A DNA stretch of 64,000 nucleotides from assembly GCF_041737375.1 (NCBI RefSeq), contig NZ_JBGSRV010000006.1, positions 134,088-198,087 on the forward strand, given 5' to 3'. Each line of letters begins with the position of its first letter. The first letter of the stretch is position 1. Below, piece after piece: positions 7,647 to 16,011 of this stretch. A program made the position numbers and the translations under genes. The stretch comes from Vampirovibrio sp041737375 (GTDB taxonomy: Bacteria > Cyanobacteriota > Vampirovibrionia > Vampirovibrionales > Vampirovibrionaceae). The notes below the pieces were generated by a model that worked only from the letters and a program-made list of their open reading frames with translations, was not told the DNA's origin and made no database searches.

Positions 7647-8312
7647 TTACCACTGAGTGACCTCACCGGGGGTTTGAATCACTTGCATGCTGTTTAAATC
7701 GCTGGCGTAGTAGTTGCCTGGTTGAATCATGGCGTCGGAATCATGCCCTTTGCAAGCATAGTGGCCGGGATGCTCCTCTTCCACGAGTTCCAGCTTTGCC
7801 AGTTGGCCCATGCCTTTGTGGGCATAGCGATCAAAAATCATCAGGCGCAAGGGGCCGCCGTGTATGGCGGGCAGGGTTTTACCACTGGCTCTTACGCAAA
7901 ACAAGGCCCGTTGTGTATATAGGTCTTTCAACGGCAAATATTCCACATGCCCGCATAAATTGGTTTGCTTGAGGTATTTGGCTTCTGGCTGGGGGCAAAC
8001 CCGGTGCAACAGTTCTTGCACCACAAAGCCTTCCCAGGTGTCGCGGTAGGTGTAGCCATCCGCGAATACCAGCCGTCTGTTTTGCTGGATACGGGTAAAT
8101 TGGGCAAAATCTTTCAAAGAAAAGCTTTGGGGCTTGTCAACCAGCCCACTCACTTCCATGGCCCATTGGTTTAAATCAACGCTTTTATAACCATCCATAT
8201 AGCTGGCAGGCCAGTTGGGGAATGGGTTATTGGACTTAACGCCCAGCTGGTCCGGCTTATCGGTAACGGAACCCAAGGTTTGATTGTGAAGACTGTAAAA
8301 CATGAGGCTCAT
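7647..8312 (-). CDS. Sulfite-oxidase-fold molybdopterin protein lacking the ligand Cys
   Basis: A 221-residue protein of the oxidoreductase molybdopterin-binding (sulfite oxidase/YedY-like) family. It is recognisable from WEGFVVQELL, the LPL strand near residue 126 and the HGGPLRLMI motif near 154. No signal peptide is seen. In the family the molybdenum-coordinating Cys sits in a CVEGW-type motif; here the matching stretch reads FADGY (residues 83-87), so the Cys is replaced by Phe. Cys120 lies nearby in sequence but in a different element. Either it binds the cofactor differently or it is not a redox enzyme. It stands alone, divergent from lptA. Confidence 0.75.
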   Translation of the reverse strand: MSLMFYSLHNQTLGSVTDKPDQLGVKSNNPFPNWPASYMDGYKSVDLNQWAMEVSGLVDKPQSFSLKDFAQFTRIQQNRRLVFADGYTYRDTWEGFVVQELLHRVCPQPEAKYLKQTNLCGHVEYLPLKDLYTQRALFCVRASGKTLPAIHGGPLRLMIFDRYAHKGMGQLAKLELVEEEHPGHYACKGHDSDAMIQPGNYYASDLNSMQVIQTPGEVTQW

Positions 8313-8531
8313 TTTAGCATAAGCGGCTTAGAGCCCCCACAGTTTTTCGCCGAAGGAAATTTTTGATTGGGCCGATCCGTGCTTTCCTGTGCTTGAGCTT
8401 TGCCTGAAATGAATTTGAACAAAGCGGCTGATTTTGCATCTCTTCAAAATACAGCGTTTGTTCTATCATAGGATGATACAAAAGTCGTGATGAGTGATCC
8501 CCCAATCCTCAGGAAACCTCCGCAGGTGTTT

Positions 8532-9647
8532 ATGAGCCGTTCCGTTTTTAAACGATTAGCCCTTATGGCGTTGTTGGCCATGTTCTCTCAGGTGGTGTTG
8601 GCTTCGGCCGCAACGTCGGCCATTACCCCTGATCCCAGTAATATTCGCATGACCGCGGATAAACAGTCTTATAACTTGCCAGAAAAGAAATATATACTCA
8701 GCGGGCATGTCACCGTTGCGTTTCAGGATATGCGGATTACCGGCAACAAGGCCGAGGTGGATATGGATGCCGCTGGGAAGCCGCAAGTGGCTAACTTTTA
8801 CAATCGGCCCACCTTCAAGCGCATTAAGCCCAATGTGGGTGAAGATAACATTGTGGGCGATGTTATCAAGGTTTATCTGGCCGAAGATCGTTACGGGGCT
8901 TTGGGAAACGTGGTGTCTCATATTGCCACCGTGGCCGCTGCCCCGTTTTTAATTCGCTCCGATGCTCAGGAATTTGACAATAAAAACAAGGTGGTTTCAG
9001 CCAGCGGTAACGTAAAGGTGGATTATAAAGGCTCTCGTGCTTTTAGCTCTATCGCCAACGTTCGCATGAAGCCCGATGGCAAGGCAGACCGGGTTATTTT
9101 TTCCGGTGGGGCTAAAATAGAGCAGGAAAACAGTGTCATTAACGGCGATCGCATTACGGTGATGGTTGATTCCGGGAATTTGATCGCTGAAAATCATGTA
9201 ACCACCAATGTGAATTTGAAAGAAAGCCCTTCGCCCATTGCCAAGCCCACCACAACCCCGGCTTCGGCTAAACCCACCAAGGTAATTATTACCTCAGATT
9301 ATCAGCAGTATGACAAATCATCCGATGTGATGATGGCCAGCGGTAATGTCAAAATTCTCTACGATGATTATGTGGCCGTGGGTCCCAAGGCCACTTTTAA
9401 GCTGAAGGGCAATGATCTGGATCGCATTTTCCTGACCGGACGCCCCACCATTACCGAGCCGGGCCGGGTAATTACCGCCGATAAAATTACCATTACCACC
9501 AATCCCAAAAATTTTGACGCGGTAGGCAATGTAAAAGTGAACTTCAAAACCGAAAACAAAGGCGCTCAGCAACCGGCCGCCACGCCTGCCAAAGGGCCTG
9601 CTACGGGTGCTAAAGCCTTGCCCTCCGATGAGGCCTCGGACTATTAG
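8532..9647 (+). CDS. lptA: LptA/OstA-like lipopolysaccharide transport protein
   Basis: A periplasmic protein predicted to bridge inner and outer membrane in lipopolysaccharide export. I place the start at 8532 because the signal peptide then begins MSRSVFKRLALMALLAMFSQ; an in-frame ATG at 8487 would add 15 residues. The mature protein holds three OstA/LptA-type repeats marked by SGHVTVAF, ASGNVKVDY and ASGNVKILYDD, each followed by an ADKITI-like strand. At about 370 residues it is roughly twice the length of E. coli LptA, in line with multi-repeat cyanobacterial forms. A Pro/Ala-rich tail ends the protein. lptB and an LptF/G permease follow. Confidence 0.85.
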   Translation: MSRSVFKRLALMALLAMFSQVVLASAATSAITPDPSNIRMTADKQSYNLPEKKYILSGHVTVAFQDMRITGNKAEVDMDAAGKPQVANFYNRPTFKRIKPNVGEDNIVGDVIKVYLAEDRYGALGNVVSHIATVAAAPFLIRSDAQEFDNKNKVVSASGNVKVDYKGSRAFSSIANVRMKPDGKADRVIFSGGAKIEQENSVINGDRITVMVDSGNLIAENHVTTNVNLKESPSPIAKPTTTPASAKPTKVIITSDYQQYDKSSDVMMASGNVKILYDDYVAVGPKATFKLKGNDLDRIFLTGRPTITEPGRVITADKITITTNPKNFDAVGNVKVNFKTENKGAQQPAATPAKGPATGAKALPSDEASDY

Positions 9648-9706
9648 TTAGAACGCCCTTCGGTCTTTCTCCGTCTTAATCTGGTTGAGTTTGGAATTCT
9701 TGCCCT

Positions 9707-10426
9707 ATGCCCCTCATCGTTGAACATCTTCGTAAAAGTTATGCCGGTCGTCCTGTGGTCAACGACATTTCTTTCGATATCAATCCGGGCGAGATTGTAG
9801 GCTTACTGGGACCCAACGGGGCCGGAAAAACCACCACCTTTTATTCCGTGGTGGGCATTGTCAAGCCCAATGGGGGCACTGTCTCGCTGGATGATCGGGT
9901 CCTGTCCGGGTTGCCCATTCATGAGCGGGCCAAGGCGGGTATTGGGTATTTGCCGCAGGAAACGTCGGTCTTTCGCAGCTTAACGGTAGAAGAAAACCTG
10001 GCGCTGGTACTGGAATTTCAGCCAATGAGCGCCAAAGAACGCCAGCAGCGTATTGATACATTGCTGGAGGAGTTCGGAATCACCAAGCTGAGAGCCGCTT
10101 CTGTCATCAGCCTGTCTGGGGGGGAGCGACGTCGGGTTGAAATTGCCCGGGCCATTGCCACCAATCCCAAGTATTTACTGTTGGATGAGCCTTTTACCGG
10201 TATTGATCCCATTGCCATTCAGGATATTCAAAAGTTAATTGTATTGCTGAAAGAGCGGGGACTGGGCATTTTGCTCACCGATCACAACCCTCGGGCCACC
10301 TTGTCGGTGGTTGATCGCGCCAATATTATTCACGATGGCAAGTTGATTTTCTCCGGTACCAACGTGGCCGTCGCCCAGAATGAAATGGTTCGCCGAACCT
10401 ATCTGGGCGAAGACTTCAGCTTGTAG
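9707..10426 (+). CDS. lptB: Lipopolysaccharide export ABC ATPase LptB
   Basis: Cytoplasmic ATPase that powers extraction of lipopolysaccharide from the inner membrane. A 239-residue protein with Walker A GPNGAGKTT near residue 35, the signature LSGGERRRVEIARAI near 138, Walker B YLLLDEPFTGIDP near 160, and the switch His in LLTDHNPR. The GIGYLPQE Q-loop context is typical of LptB. It lies between lptA and the permease, with only a 12-base gap to the latter, which supports one operon. Confidence 0.96.
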   Translation: MPLIVEHLRKSYAGRPVVNDISFDINPGEIVGLLGPNGAGKTTTFYSVVGIVKPNGGTVSLDDRVLSGLPIHERAKAGIGYLPQETSVFRSLTVEENLALVLEFQPMSAKERQQRIDTLLEEFGITKLRAASVISLSGGERRRVEIARAIATNPKYLLLDEPFTGIDPIAIQDIQKLIVLLKERGLGILLTDHNPRATLSVVDRANIIHDGKLIFSGTNVAVAQNEMVRRTYLGEDFSL

Positions 10427-10438
10427 GAGTACGGAACG

Positions 10439-11569
10439 TTGAGATCGACCAAACTTTTCTCCCTGCTGGACTGGTACTTAGGTAGCCAGCTTTTTTTGAT
10501 TGTGCTGTTTGCGGTGGTGCTGTTCAGTATTATCTGGCTGGCCCCGGAAACCTTGTTTAAACTGACCCAGTACGTTTTTGGCGGACAAATCAGCCCTTGG
10601 CAGGGCCTGGTGATGTTTTTGCTGCATTTGCCGCAAGTGTTGCCGCAAACCATTCCCATTGCCGTATTGCTGGGAACCATTATTCTGTTTCAGCGGCTTA
10701 GCCAGAACTATGAGCTGGTGGCGTTATTGGCCAGTGGCATTAGCCCTGCCCGTATTTTAGCGGCAGTACTATGGATTGGCCTGCTGTTTGGCGGGTTTCA
10801 CGCGGCGGTAAACGAGTGGGTGATTCCTAATACCGCCAATTGGCTGGAAAAATATTATACGGATGCCGAATTAAAGGACGTGCCTGATCGCAACTTTTTG
10901 TTTGTGGAAAAAAATCACGATAAAAAGCTCAGCAAGTTCTTTTTAATTGGGCAAATCCAGAAGCCGGAATTATCGGATTTTATTATTTTGTACTATACCG
11001 ATACCCCTCAGGCGGGGGTACAAATTTCTCGAATCATTCGGGCCAATACGGGCCGCTGGATGCCCAAAAGCCATCAGTGGGAACTGAAGGATGGTATTGA
11101 GTATGTTTTGGATGAGGATGGCGTTTACCACGATATCCGTCAATTCAGTCAGCAACAAATCAGAACGGATAAATACGCCGCCATTTTGCTGGATTACACC
11201 CAGCAAAACCCCATGATTATGCCTTGGGGCCAGCTACGGCAATACATTCGCTTGATGAAAGAAGGCGGCCAGTTGCAGGATGTGCCGTTTTTTGAAGTAC
11301 GGGTCTGGCAGAAGTGGTCTGCGCCTGTGGCCACCATTATTTTTGCCTTGCTGGGCGCTTTGCTGGGCATGGAACGGGTCAGAACCAACCGGGTCTATGG
11401 GTTGTTGTTCGGTGTGATTGTGGTCTTTTTCTACAGTATTCTGGTGCCGTTTTCCGGTAGTTTTGGTTCGCTGGATTTGATTGCCCCCTGGCTGGTGGCC
11501 TGGATTCCTTTAATGGCCGCTATTTTAACTACGCTTGTATTGCACTCGTTGCGCCCTACACAGGGATAG
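10439..11569 (+). CDS. LptF/LptG family permease
   Basis: Inner-membrane permease (YjgP/YjgQ family) of the lipopolysaccharide exporter, 376 residues, starting with TTG after TAGGAG. Three membrane helices at the N-terminus, a periplasmic beta-jellyroll domain (about 130-270), and three C-terminal helices form the family layout. ELVALLASGISPARIL is the conserved cytoplasmic coupling segment that contacts LptB. Only one such permease is encoded here, so it may act as a homodimer or pair with a second copy elsewhere. I cannot tell LptF from LptG. Confidence 0.9.
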   Translation: MRSTKLFSLLDWYLGSQLFLIVLFAVVLFSIIWLAPETLFKLTQYVFGGQISPWQGLVMFLLHLPQVLPQTIPIAVLLGTIILFQRLSQNYELVALLASGISPARILAAVLWIGLLFGGFHAAVNEWVIPNTANWLEKYYTDAELKDVPDRNFLFVEKNHDKKLSKFFLIGQIQKPELSDFIILYYTDTPQAGVQISRIIRANTGRWMPKSHQWELKDGIEYVLDEDGVYHDIRQFSQQQIRTDKYAAILLDYTQQNPMIMPWGQLRQYIRLMKEGGQLQDVPFFEVRVWQKWSAPVATIIFALLGALLGMERVRTNRVYGLLFGVIVVFFYSILVPFSGSFGSLDLIAPWLVAWIPLMAAILTTLVLHSLRPTQG

Positions 11570-11699
11570 CGTTTTTTTCACCGCTTTCCCGTTTTAAATC
11601 GGTTTCAGGTTGATCTCGTCCGGGTGGATATGGTGAGAGTGTTTCAAGATGCTCTAAAATGGAAAAAGCGAGTAAGGGTGAAAGTACCAAGTCGATTGC

Positions 11700-12830
11700 A
11701 TGGCTATGTTCAAAAACTATTATCAAGTTTTGGGGGTGGAAACCTTTGCGGACGCAGAGGTGGTCAGGCAGGCTTTTCGAAAACTGGCCCGGCAACATCA
11801 CCCGGATTTGAACGCTGGCAATACCCAGGCAGAAGAACGCTTCAAACAACTTAATGAAGCGTATGAAATTTTAAGCAACCCGGATAAGCGGGCCATGCAT
11901 GATGCCAGTTTGCAGGCCATGCAGCAAGGCAGCGCCACTGAAGGCAAAAACGCTTATAAAAAACAGGCGGCTCAGCAGGCTAAAGGAAAAGCTACGCCTC
12001 CCCCACCCAGCGAGAAAAAAACCACTGCCCCTCCTTCCGACAAAACGCCGGAGGACAAAGCGCAAACCAAGGGAAGCACTACCTCTATTAACGATTTGTT
12101 TGAATCTTTTTTGAAAAAAGGGTTTCAGGACAAGTCTAATCAAGCCTCATCCACCGAAGGCGTGTTTAAAACCGGCAAGGAAAGCGGCGGTAAGCCCTCC
12201 GAAAAATCCGCTCGGGGCGAGGATGTGCATGTAAAAACGGTGATTGCCCTTCAGGAAGCCTCAGAAGGGGTGGTTAAAACGGTCAATGTTCAGCATAACG
12301 AGCTTTGTCGCCGTTGTTCCGGCACCGGAAAAGTGAATGGGGCGGTTTGCCCGGTGTGCCATGGGGAAAAGATTTTAATTCGTCTGAAAAAAATTGATGT
12401 GCGCATTCCGGCGGGGGTTAAAAACGGTTCCAAAGTTCGGGTGGCCAAGGAAGGCGGGAGGGGGCAGGGGGGTGCGGAAAGCGGAGACTTGTTTCTGCAA
12501 ATTGAAATCAGCTTTGATCCGGCCTTACGCATAGAGGGCATGGATGTTTACGGGGAAGTGCCGATTGCGTTAACCGATGCCGTATTGGGTTGTGAAATTG
12601 AGGTCAACACCCTGAATGGGGGCGTTAAAATGACCGTGCCAGCCGGTACTCAGCCCGGTAAGGTGTTTCGGCTGAAGGAACGAGGGGTGCAAAGTGGCCT
12701 GACGCAGGGGGATCATTTTGTGACCGTGGTGGTGGTGCTTCCCGATCATTTGTCGGCCCGAGAAAAAGAGTTGTATCAGGAACTGGCCCGGTTGCGTCCT
12801 GAAAAGCCCAGCCCCAAAAAGCCTCGCTAA
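11700..12830 (+). CDS. DnaJ-type co-chaperone with one zinc-binding unit
   Basis: A 376-residue Hsp40. The J domain (residues 1-70) carries the HPD motif needed to stimulate DnaK. A long low-complexity Lys/Pro/Ser/Thr-rich linker (about 75-175) replaces the Gly/Phe region. The zinc region has only two of the four usual CxxCxGxG repeats (CRRCSGTG and CPVCHGEK, about 201-222), enough for one zinc site. A CTD II-like substrate-binding domain follows (about 225-360). It is intermediate between DnaJ and CbpA types. It sits between lpt and flagellar genes in the same direction with no clear functional link. Confidence 0.85.
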   Translation: MAMFKNYYQVLGVETFADAEVVRQAFRKLARQHHPDLNAGNTQAEERFKQLNEAYEILSNPDKRAMHDASLQAMQQGSATEGKNAYKKQAAQQAKGKATPPPPSEKKTTAPPSDKTPEDKAQTKGSTTSINDLFESFLKKGFQDKSNQASSTEGVFKTGKESGGKPSEKSARGEDVHVKTVIALQEASEGVVKTVNVQHNELCRRCSGTGKVNGAVCPVCHGEKILIRLKKIDVRIPAGVKNGSKVRVAKEGGRGQGGAESGDLFLQIEISFDPALRIEGMDVYGEVPIALTDAVLGCEIEVNTLNGGVKMTVPAGTQPGKVFRLKERGVQSGLTQGDHFVTVVVVLPDHLSAREKELYQELARLRPEKPSPKKPR

Positions 12831-12928
12831 AAAAGTGAATAGCGGGCCTACATCGTTCGGATGATGTTCGCCGCCTGAAAAATCTCCATACTATGGAGGA
12901 ACGTGGTGAAAGTGTGGAGTATTGCCGG

Positions 12929-13711
12929 ATGAGCGGGACTGGCCTCAGGGTTGATCGTGGATTGAGAATAATGGGCCTGCTGATGCTGGGGTTGGCGCTA
13001 GCGTGCCTACTGACCCCTCCGGCTATGGCCCAGTTGGGGATTCCTACCGTGGATATTCAGGTAGGCTCTGCCACCAATCCCCAGGAAGTGAGCAAGGGGC
13101 TGCAAATTCTGGTTTTGCTCACCGTGCTTACTTTAGCGCCCGCTATTTTGGTTATGGGCACCGCTTTTACCCGCATTGTGATTGTGTTGTCTCTGGTGCG
13201 CCAAGCCATCGGTACCCCTCAGTTGCCACCCAGTCAGGTGATTATTGGCTTGTCTTTGATTTTAACCTTTTTTGTGATGTCCCCCACCTTCACCCAAATT
13301 AACAAGGAGGCGTTTCAGCCTTATTTAAAGGGGCAAATGCCGCAAGAGCAAGCGTTAACCAAGGCCATGGTGCCGGTTCGAACCTTTATGTTCAAGCAAA
13401 CCGCGCCCAAGGATCTGGAATTGTTTATGAGTCTGGCCAAATTAAAAAAGCCCAAAAACCGGGGCGAGGTGCCTACCCACGTTCTGCTGCCCGCTTTTAC
13501 CATTAGTGAGCTTAAAACGGCTTTTCAGCTTGGGTTTATCATTTTTCTGCCGTTTTTGATTATTGATATGGTGGTGTCCAGCGTGCTGGTTTCCATGGGT
13601 ATGATGTTTTTGCCGCCCGCCACAGTGGCCCTGCCCTTCAAGCTGGTGTTATTCGTGCTGGTGGATGGTTGGCACTTGATTTCCCAGTCGCTTGTCACCG
13701 GATTTGGTTAG
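12929..13711 (+). CDS. fliP: Flagellar biosynthesis protein FliP
   Basis: Core component of the flagellar type III export gate. The family signature FTRIVIVLSLVRQAIGTPQLPPSQVIIGLSLIL begins near residue 80, and four membrane helices follow the usual pattern. The C-terminal DMVVSSVLVSMGMMFLPP segment is highly conserved. FliP carries a cleavable signal peptide, here ending in PAMAQ. Start choice is uncertain: 12893, 12929 or 12971 are all in frame; I prefer 12929, which has GGAG about ten bases upstream. It leads the fliPQR-flhBA cluster. Confidence 0.95.
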   Translation: MSGTGLRVDRGLRIMGLLMLGLALACLLTPPAMAQLGIPTVDIQVGSATNPQEVSKGLQILVLLTVLTLAPAILVMGTAFTRIVIVLSLVRQAIGTPQLPPSQVIIGLSLILTFFVMSPTFTQINKEAFQPYLKGQMPQEQALTKAMVPVRTFMFKQTAPKDLELFMSLAKLKKPKNRGEVPTHVLLPAFTISELKTAFQLGFIIFLPFLIIDMVVSSVLVSMGMMFLPPATVALPFKLVLFVLVDGWHLISQSLVTGFG

Positions 13712-13721
13712 GAGACAGCGC

Positions 13722-14003
13722 ATGACAGAATCTGCCTTTATTGATTTATTGCAAAACGCGTTGTGGCTGATTATTTTGCTATCGGCCCCCATGTTGCTGG
13801 TAAACCTGATGGTGGGGGTGTCTATCTCTATCTTTCAGGCGGTTACCCAGATTCAGGAAGCCTCTTTGTCCTTTGTGCCAAAGCTGCTGGCTTCCTTTTT
13901 GGTACTCATTCTGGCAGGGCCGTGGATGACCCAGATGGTGCTGGATTACTCCAACCAGATTTTTGAAACCCTGATTGAAGTGGCCCAAGCGCCCAAAAAG
14001 TAA
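13722..14003 (+). CDS. fliQ: Flagellar biosynthesis protein FliQ
   Basis: A small export-gate subunit of about 93 residues with two membrane helices. SIFQAVTQIQEASLSFVPKL is the diagnostic FliQ loop. The ATG at 13722 follows GGAGACAGCG and gives a product of normal length. An in-frame start at 13692 would overlap fliP and is less likely. It lies between fliP and fliR. Confidence 0.95.
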   Translation: MTESAFIDLLQNALWLIILLSAPMLLVNLMVGVSISIFQAVTQIQEASLSFVPKLLASFLVLILAGPWMTQMVLDYSNQIFETLIEVAQAPKK

Positions 14004-14047
14004 CCTCAAAAATTACCCCCAAAAATTACCCAAGGAGCCTCGTTCAT

Positions 14048-14833
14048 TTGGATTTGAGTCTGCTGACCCTGAATACCGTGATTGGCTTCCTACTGGTGCT
14101 GTTTCGCATTGCCGGAATGATGGCCAGCGCCCCGTTATTCAACATGCACAACATTCCCAATCAGGTTAAGGTGGGTTTTGCGGTTACCATTGCGCTCATT
14201 CTGTTTCCCTTGCACGCGGGCAATCTGGTCATTCCCAAAGATTTAATTCAGTTTGCTCTATTGGCGATTCAGGAAAGTATTTTAGGCATTCTCATCGGCT
14301 TTACGGCCAATCTGGTGTTTATTGCCCTGCAAATTGCCGGGGAATTTTTTAGTATGCAAATGGGTCTGTCCATCGCCAACTTGCTGGATCCGGTTACCAA
14401 TACCCAGTCGGCGGTGGTTGGGCAGTTCTTTTTCTACTTTGCGGCGCTGTTGTTTTTGAATCTGAATATTCACCATGCGTTGATTGTGGGCGTGGATCGA
14501 AGTTTCAATGCCATTCCTTTGGGGCATTTTATTGGGGAAGGGAACTTAACCGGAGGCTTGATGGCGGAACGGTTTATCCGGCTTAGCGGCGATATGTTTA
14601 TTATGGCCATGATGGTGAGTGTGCCGCTGATGTCTATATTGATCTTGCTGGAAATCGCGTTGAGCTTTGTGGCTAAAGTAATGCCGCAAATGAATATTTT
14701 TATCGTGGGCTTGCCGGTTAAAGTGGGCGGCGGCCTTTTTGCCATGATGGTTAGCCTTCCTTATCTCAGCACCTTGCTGGGAGAACATTACGCCACCCTC
14801 GTCAAGGTCCTGCTGGGCCTTTACAAGACGTGA
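14048..14833 (+). CDS. fliR: Flagellar biosynthesis protein FliR
   Basis: Export-gate membrane protein, 261 residues, starting with TTG after CAAGGAG. About six membrane helices; the family motif ISIANLLDPVTNTQS-like segment (GLSIANLLDPVTNTQSAVVG) is visible near residue 108. It completes the FliP-FliQ-FliR core and is followed closely by flhB. Confidence 0.95.
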   Translation: MDLSLLTLNTVIGFLLVLFRIAGMMASAPLFNMHNIPNQVKVGFAVTIALILFPLHAGNLVIPKDLIQFALLAIQESILGILIGFTANLVFIALQIAGEFFSMQMGLSIANLLDPVTNTQSAVVGQFFFYFAALLFLNLNIHHALIVGVDRSFNAIPLGHFIGEGNLTGGLMAERFIRLSGDMFIMAMMVSVPLMSILILLEIALSFVAKVMPQMNIFIVGLPVKVGGGLFAMMVSLPYLSTLLGEHYATLVKVLLGLYKT

Positions 14834-14850
14834 GGGGAGGCTAGCAGAAG

Positions 14851-16011
14851 ATGTCTGGAGAAAAGACAGAAAAGCCAACTGGCAAGCGTGTCTCTGACGC
14901 GCGGAACAAGGGGCAGGTTGCCAAAAGTCAGGATTTTAACGGGGCGCTGGTTTTAATCGCGGTCACCTGGATGATGGGGTCTATGGGACCTTACACCATT
15001 AATACCGTTTACGCCCAAATGCAATATTCCTTTGGCAAGCTGTTAACCAGCCCCATGGCGCTCAAGCCTTTTAGCAAGGAAACCTTTCAGGGGTTGTTTG
15101 CCGGTACTCTGGAGTCCATGATTTGGCTGATGTTGCCCTTTTTGCTATCGGTGTGCGTAATGGCCATTATCTCCAACCTCACCCAGGTAGGCCCCTTGTT
15201 TACCATGCAAGCGCTTGCTCCCAAGCTGGACAAGCTGAATCCACTGAACGGGTTTAAACGCCTTTTTTCAATGCGTTCTGTCATTGAAGTGGTGAAGGCC
15301 ATTATTAAAATGAGTATTATCGGGGCTTGCGGCTATTCGGTCATTCGTGGCCACTTGCAGGAGTTGATGGGGTTGGGCGCCCTGGAAGTACCCACCGCGT
15401 GGGGCGTGATTGTGGGCGTGGCAGGCGAAATTGCCAAGTGGGGCTGTATCTCGTTTCTCATTATTGGTATGGCCGACTGGCGCTATCAGGCTTGGGAGAT
15501 GGAAAAGCAACTCCGCATGTCCAAACAGGATATTAAAGATGAGCGCAAGAACATTGACGGCGATCCCATGATGAAAAGCCGCATGCGGCAAATGGGAATG
15601 AAGATGATGCGCACCCGTCAGCTGGCGGCAGTGCCCACCGCCGACGTGGTGATTACCAACCCCACCCACTACGCCATTGCCCTGAAATACGATCCAGACA
15701 TTGCCCCTGCCCCGGTGGTGGTGGCCATGGGAAAAGATATATTCGCCCAAAAAATTAAGGAAGTGGCCAAAGAGGCAGGGGTTCCCATGGTGGAAAACAA
15801 GCCTTTGGCCCGTGCGCTTTATCCGGTGATTGAGGTGGAATGCATGGTTCCGCCAGATTTGTTTGTGGCCGTGGCCGAAGTGCTGGCGTTTGTGTTCGCC
15901 AAAAACAAGGGACGCAGGATGGCCGCCCAAAAACGCTCTAAAGAAGCGGCCCAAAAAGAGGCGGCCCGGAAAGCGGCGGTTCAGAGAAAGCGGGAGGATG
16001 CTAGCGAATGA
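14851..16011 (+). CDS. flhB: Flagellar export switch protein FlhB
   Basis: A 386-residue protein with four membrane helices in the N-terminal half and a cytoplasmic C-terminal domain. The autocleavage motif NPTH near residue 269, required for switching export from rod/hook to filament substrates, is intact (VVITNPTHYAIALKYD). The start MSGEKTEKPTGKRVSDARNK is classic for FlhB. A Lys/Ala-rich basic tail extends the C-terminus. It overlaps flhA by four bases (ATGA). Confidence 0.97.
   Translation: MSGEKTEKPTGKRVSDARNKGQVAKSQDFNGALVLIAVTWMMGSMGPYTINTVYAQMQYSFGKLLTSPMALKPFSKETFQGLFAGTLESMIWLMLPFLLSVCVMAIISNLTQVGPLFTMQALAPKLDKLNPLNGFKRLFSMRSVIEVVKAIIKMSIIGACGYSVIRGHLQELMGLGALEVPTAWGVIVGVAGEIAKWGCISFLIIGMADWRYQAWEMEKQLRMSKQDIKDERKNIDGDPMMKSRMRQMGMKMMRTRQLAAVPTADVVITNPTHYAIALKYDPDIAPAPVVVAMGKDIFAQKIKEVAKEAGVPMVENKPLARALYPVIEVECMVPPDLFVAVAEVLAFVFAKNKGRRMAAQKRSKEAAQKEAARKAAVQRKREDASE

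Noticed and set aside
15268..15954. 228-codon His-rich frame antisense to flhB
   Set aside because: Reflects the reverse complement of the flhB codons; flhB is certain.
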